From the NCBI GenBank assembly GCA_016785225.1, contig JAFBJZ010000107.1, forward strand, positions 1,674,001 through 1,738,000: a stretch of DNA of 64,000 bases, read 5' to 3'. Under the pieces are notes generated by a model, which saw nothing but the letters and a program-made list of their open reading frames with translations, had not been told where the DNA came from and ran no database searches. The translations under genes and the position numbers were made by a program. The DNA is from Psettodes erumei (lineage: Eukaryota; Chordata; Actinopteri; Pleuronectiformes; Psettodidae). Shown in pieces: positions 61,421 through 64,000 of this stretch (position 1 is the first letter of the stretch; each line of letters begins with the position of its first letter).

Positions 61421-61704
61421 GGCTGAGCTCCAGTGATTATATACACCAAGTCCACTGTGCCCTTCTCTCCTCCACAGTGGCTCGGTGCAACGGGACATCA
61501 AAGTAGCCCCACAATGGGAGAGGACACAATGGTCGTAATGCTACGGGAGCTTTTGGTTTTAGCTCAGTCGTGTGAGGTTGTAAAGAGATAAGTCTCTCAA
61601 ATGCAAGTATGCTGAGTGTAAGCAAACACGTGCTCACTAACTCCCCCACCCACTCACCCACACACACACACACCCACACCCACACCCCCCCACACACCCC
61701 GCCA

Positions 61705-61741
<37 letters not shown>
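61391..61741. repeat. GT run and AC/CCCACAC-rich block
   Basis: GT at 61391-61420, and at 61655-61741 a mixture of ACACAC and CCACACCC ending in a pure AC run of about 24 bp. Confidence 0.9.
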
Positions 61742-61743
<2 letters not shown>

Positions 61744-61809
61744 GTCTCAAAAGGGCAAAACAGTGGAAAGTGCCTGAGGGAGCAGCAGTGGCGACAGCAC
61801 CCTTTCTAA

Positions 61810-63200
61810 TCACAACTCAATGCAGCAGTGAAAACCAAGATACCGGTTACCCATACAGTGGGGAAATTATCACCAAGCAGCAAAACACTGGGAGGGAGTG
61901 GTTTTGAATGAGGTGATGACAACAAGTTCACTTTGCACAAAAACTTTAGAGACCGCTTCATTCCTTTGTGGTTGCCAACAGCAATATCAGTGTCAAACTG
62001 TGAGTGTGATATAAGCACTAAATGATGCCCTGACAACACTGGATAAGGTCTACTGGAGAGACATCCTGTCGAGACAGTGTCTTAACGCTTTTCTTTTGTT
62101 TACTAGGAAGGCTGCATGTTGAGAGGGGTTATTGGGTTATTACATTGTTGTTGTTTTTTGTTTGTTTGGATCAATAAGAAGCTTCGTCTGTCTGGTGCAT
62201 GAAAGTTGTGAGATTGTATACTAAAAAACATTCAAAGACATAAGTGTGAGGGACAGAAGCTCTCTGATATTCAAGCCCAAACAAAAAGTCTACTTAACAA
62301 CAACACCAATATGAACAGTCCTGCTGAAGCACAATGCTTTTCTTTCCTCCTGCTTGTCGAATTTTTAATCCCAGTGATGGAAGGCCAAATCTAGATTACC
62401 TCTTCATGTCTTGATGGTCACTTGAGCTACCTGAACAATACAATTCAATAGTGAAAGAAATGTTCAGCTATATGAGACATCAATGGTAAACATCAAGTTC
62501 TGGAGGACAGTCCTTCAGAATCTAAGAGGATGGCCTTCCTTGCAGACCCTCAGTTTTGTAACAGCCATACTGATAGGAATCCAACGTGGACACAGCAGGG
62601 AAAACTATTTCTCTCTCTAATGTCTCTTTAAATGCTGTGACTACATCATTTTTTCGACACATGAATAAACTCATGTTCTACTATTTCTATTTTATTCTCT
62701 ATCATTCTCACAAGACACAGTAATCTTGTTATCTGTATGCAACAGGTTCCATCCCCTTTTCTTGGAAATATCGAGAGTTCTCCGGAATTACAAAAAAAAA
62801 TTAAAATTCACAGAGTCATAAAAATCATCTTTCTTAAAAAAATACTAACTAAACTAATTAATTAGGTTTTTTATTTCAAAATAATCCATGGAACACATGT
62901 GTTAAAAGATTGGACTGGATGGACATTTTCCTTTACTTCAAATTTGTTAAACTGAATAGCAGACAGAGCCCCCTCTTTAAGAACAAATTGCATCCTATGG
63001 GGGAAAAGATGATATTAGAGGAAGATGCTTTAGATTGGGTCATAAACTTCTGGGTTTGTAGCAGATCTCTTTTTACTCCCCAGCCTTCCCAGCCCCACCA
63101 ACTTCTCCTGTATTTCCCCAGGGGCTTAGAGTTGGGGATGGAGACTGGCTCCTGCCCAGTGTGGGCTTGAGTGACATGAAGACAAGGCCACAATGTTGTC
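61810..63200. other. Non-coding far upstream region
   Basis: No exon, RNA gene or repeat family was recognised. The longest ORFs (61806-62039 minus, 62910-63170 plus) show no recognisable domain, and no splice-site or conservation argument supports them. Confidence 0.5.
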
Positions 63201-63358
63201 ATAGCGTTGCCCCCCCCAACTCCCACCCTCCACCGCCTCCTTCATCCCTCGCTTGCTTCCCCCCTCCCTTTCCCTGTCCCTCATCAGACAAGCTGGGTGT
63301 CAGCACAGAGACGGTGCAGTGATTTATTGGTCTCTACTCCTCCGGGACACCACCCTCA

Positions 63359-63359
<1 letters not shown>

Positions 63360-63390
<31 letters not shown>

Positions 63391-63700
63391 AATGTCAACC
63401 CCTCCTTCCTCCTCGCCCTCACTCCACCACCCTCCATTTTTCCCATCCCTCCCGCCCCCAGCCCCCCCTTTGCCCCCAACCCTCCACCCACCCCCTCCCC
63501 TTCTGTCCTCTCCTGCTGCATGGCCCCTGGGGGAAAGAAGGGCTAATGACCCACATCAGCAGCAGCTATGCTCACATGCACACGCACACACAGAGTCGCA
63601 AACACACACCCATCCACACGCACGCACACACACACACACACACAGAGTCGCAAACACACACCCATCCACACACGCACACACACACACACACACACACCTC
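63360..63700. repeat. AC microsatellites with a duplicated 53-bp block
   Basis: An AC run at about 63360-63386, then from 63590 a block CAGAGTCGCAAACACACACC / CATCCACACGCA followed by an AC run. The same block begins again at about 63643, giving two tandem copies spaced about 53 bp. The 63200-63540 part is C-rich low complexity. Confidence 0.85.
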
Positions 63701-64000
63701 CTTGCAGGCAGATACAAATAAATACCCTCTGCGACACACATACGCACACGTATGCACACATAAAACAGACGCTGACACATTTACGCCCACAGGCATGTGT
63801 ATCTGGGAACTCAGGAATTCCAGGGTTGTGCTGTAACATTGTTTCCCCTACTCAAAAGTCTCCTCCAGTCTTTGGAACATATAACACAACACTAAAGCGA
63901 TCAATACTGTGAATTACCTGCTGCTATGATATTTGCTAAAAGCTTCATTCATTTTTGTAAATGAGACACTGCTTTCATCGTAGCATGCTGTAACATTAGG

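Noticed and set aside
62910..63170. 86-codon ORF MDWMDIFLYFKF...
   Set aside because: It looks superficially like a spliced or transposon remnant, but I recognise no domain and no flanking repeat structure.

Overview
The window is vertebrate nuclear DNA, almost certainly from a ray-finned (percomorph-like) fish. It shows GT-AG split genes with kilobase introns, abundant (CA)n/(GA)n microsatellites and interspersed repeats of types common in teleosts. Two copies of a Groucho/TLE co-repressor gene are present. Both carry TLE2-type residues in the WD40 domain (NTVRCWDL, NIVVWDL), so I call both tle2. I cannot assign a teleost a/b/c suffix from sequence alone.

Left part (1-6.6 kb, + strand): the last six coding exons of a tle2 copy, covering most of the WD40 propeller and ending in a normal stop at 6555. 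Its first visible exon has a 1-bp deletion relative to the other copy, which brings in a stop after six altered codons. The upstream exons are not in the window. Between 6.6 and 9.9 kb lie 3'-flanking DNA, a 0.6-kb fold-back element and a 201-bp hAT-like MITE with a near-perfect 8-bp target-site duplication.

Middle (about 9.94-21.25 kb): one tandem satellite array of about 64 units averaging about 177 bp. Each unit has a conserved body and a hypervariable palindromic segment, and in five units or so the palindrome is a perfect or near-perfect 20-mer. Decayed units, and possibly an inverted one, follow to about 21.75 kb.

Right part (22.85-59.3 kb, - strand): a complete tle2 gene that I could reconstruct as 20 coding exons. 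The exon lengths sum to 2361 bp, giving 786 residues plus stop, with every phase consistent. It includes a 17-bp microexon needed to keep the frame. Introns 1 and 2 are 9.5 and 10.5 kb. The start lies in a CpG-rich region at 58.8-59.3 kb. From 59.3 to 64 kb there is upstream DNA with paired CACGTG boxes, CCAAT boxes and long microsatellites, and no second gene that I can recognise.

The two tle2 copies lie tail-to-tail around the satellite. Their exons 15-18 differ at only about 3-6% of sites, whereas exons 19-20 differ at about 18-21%. This points to gene conversion or selection acting on part of an old inverted duplication.
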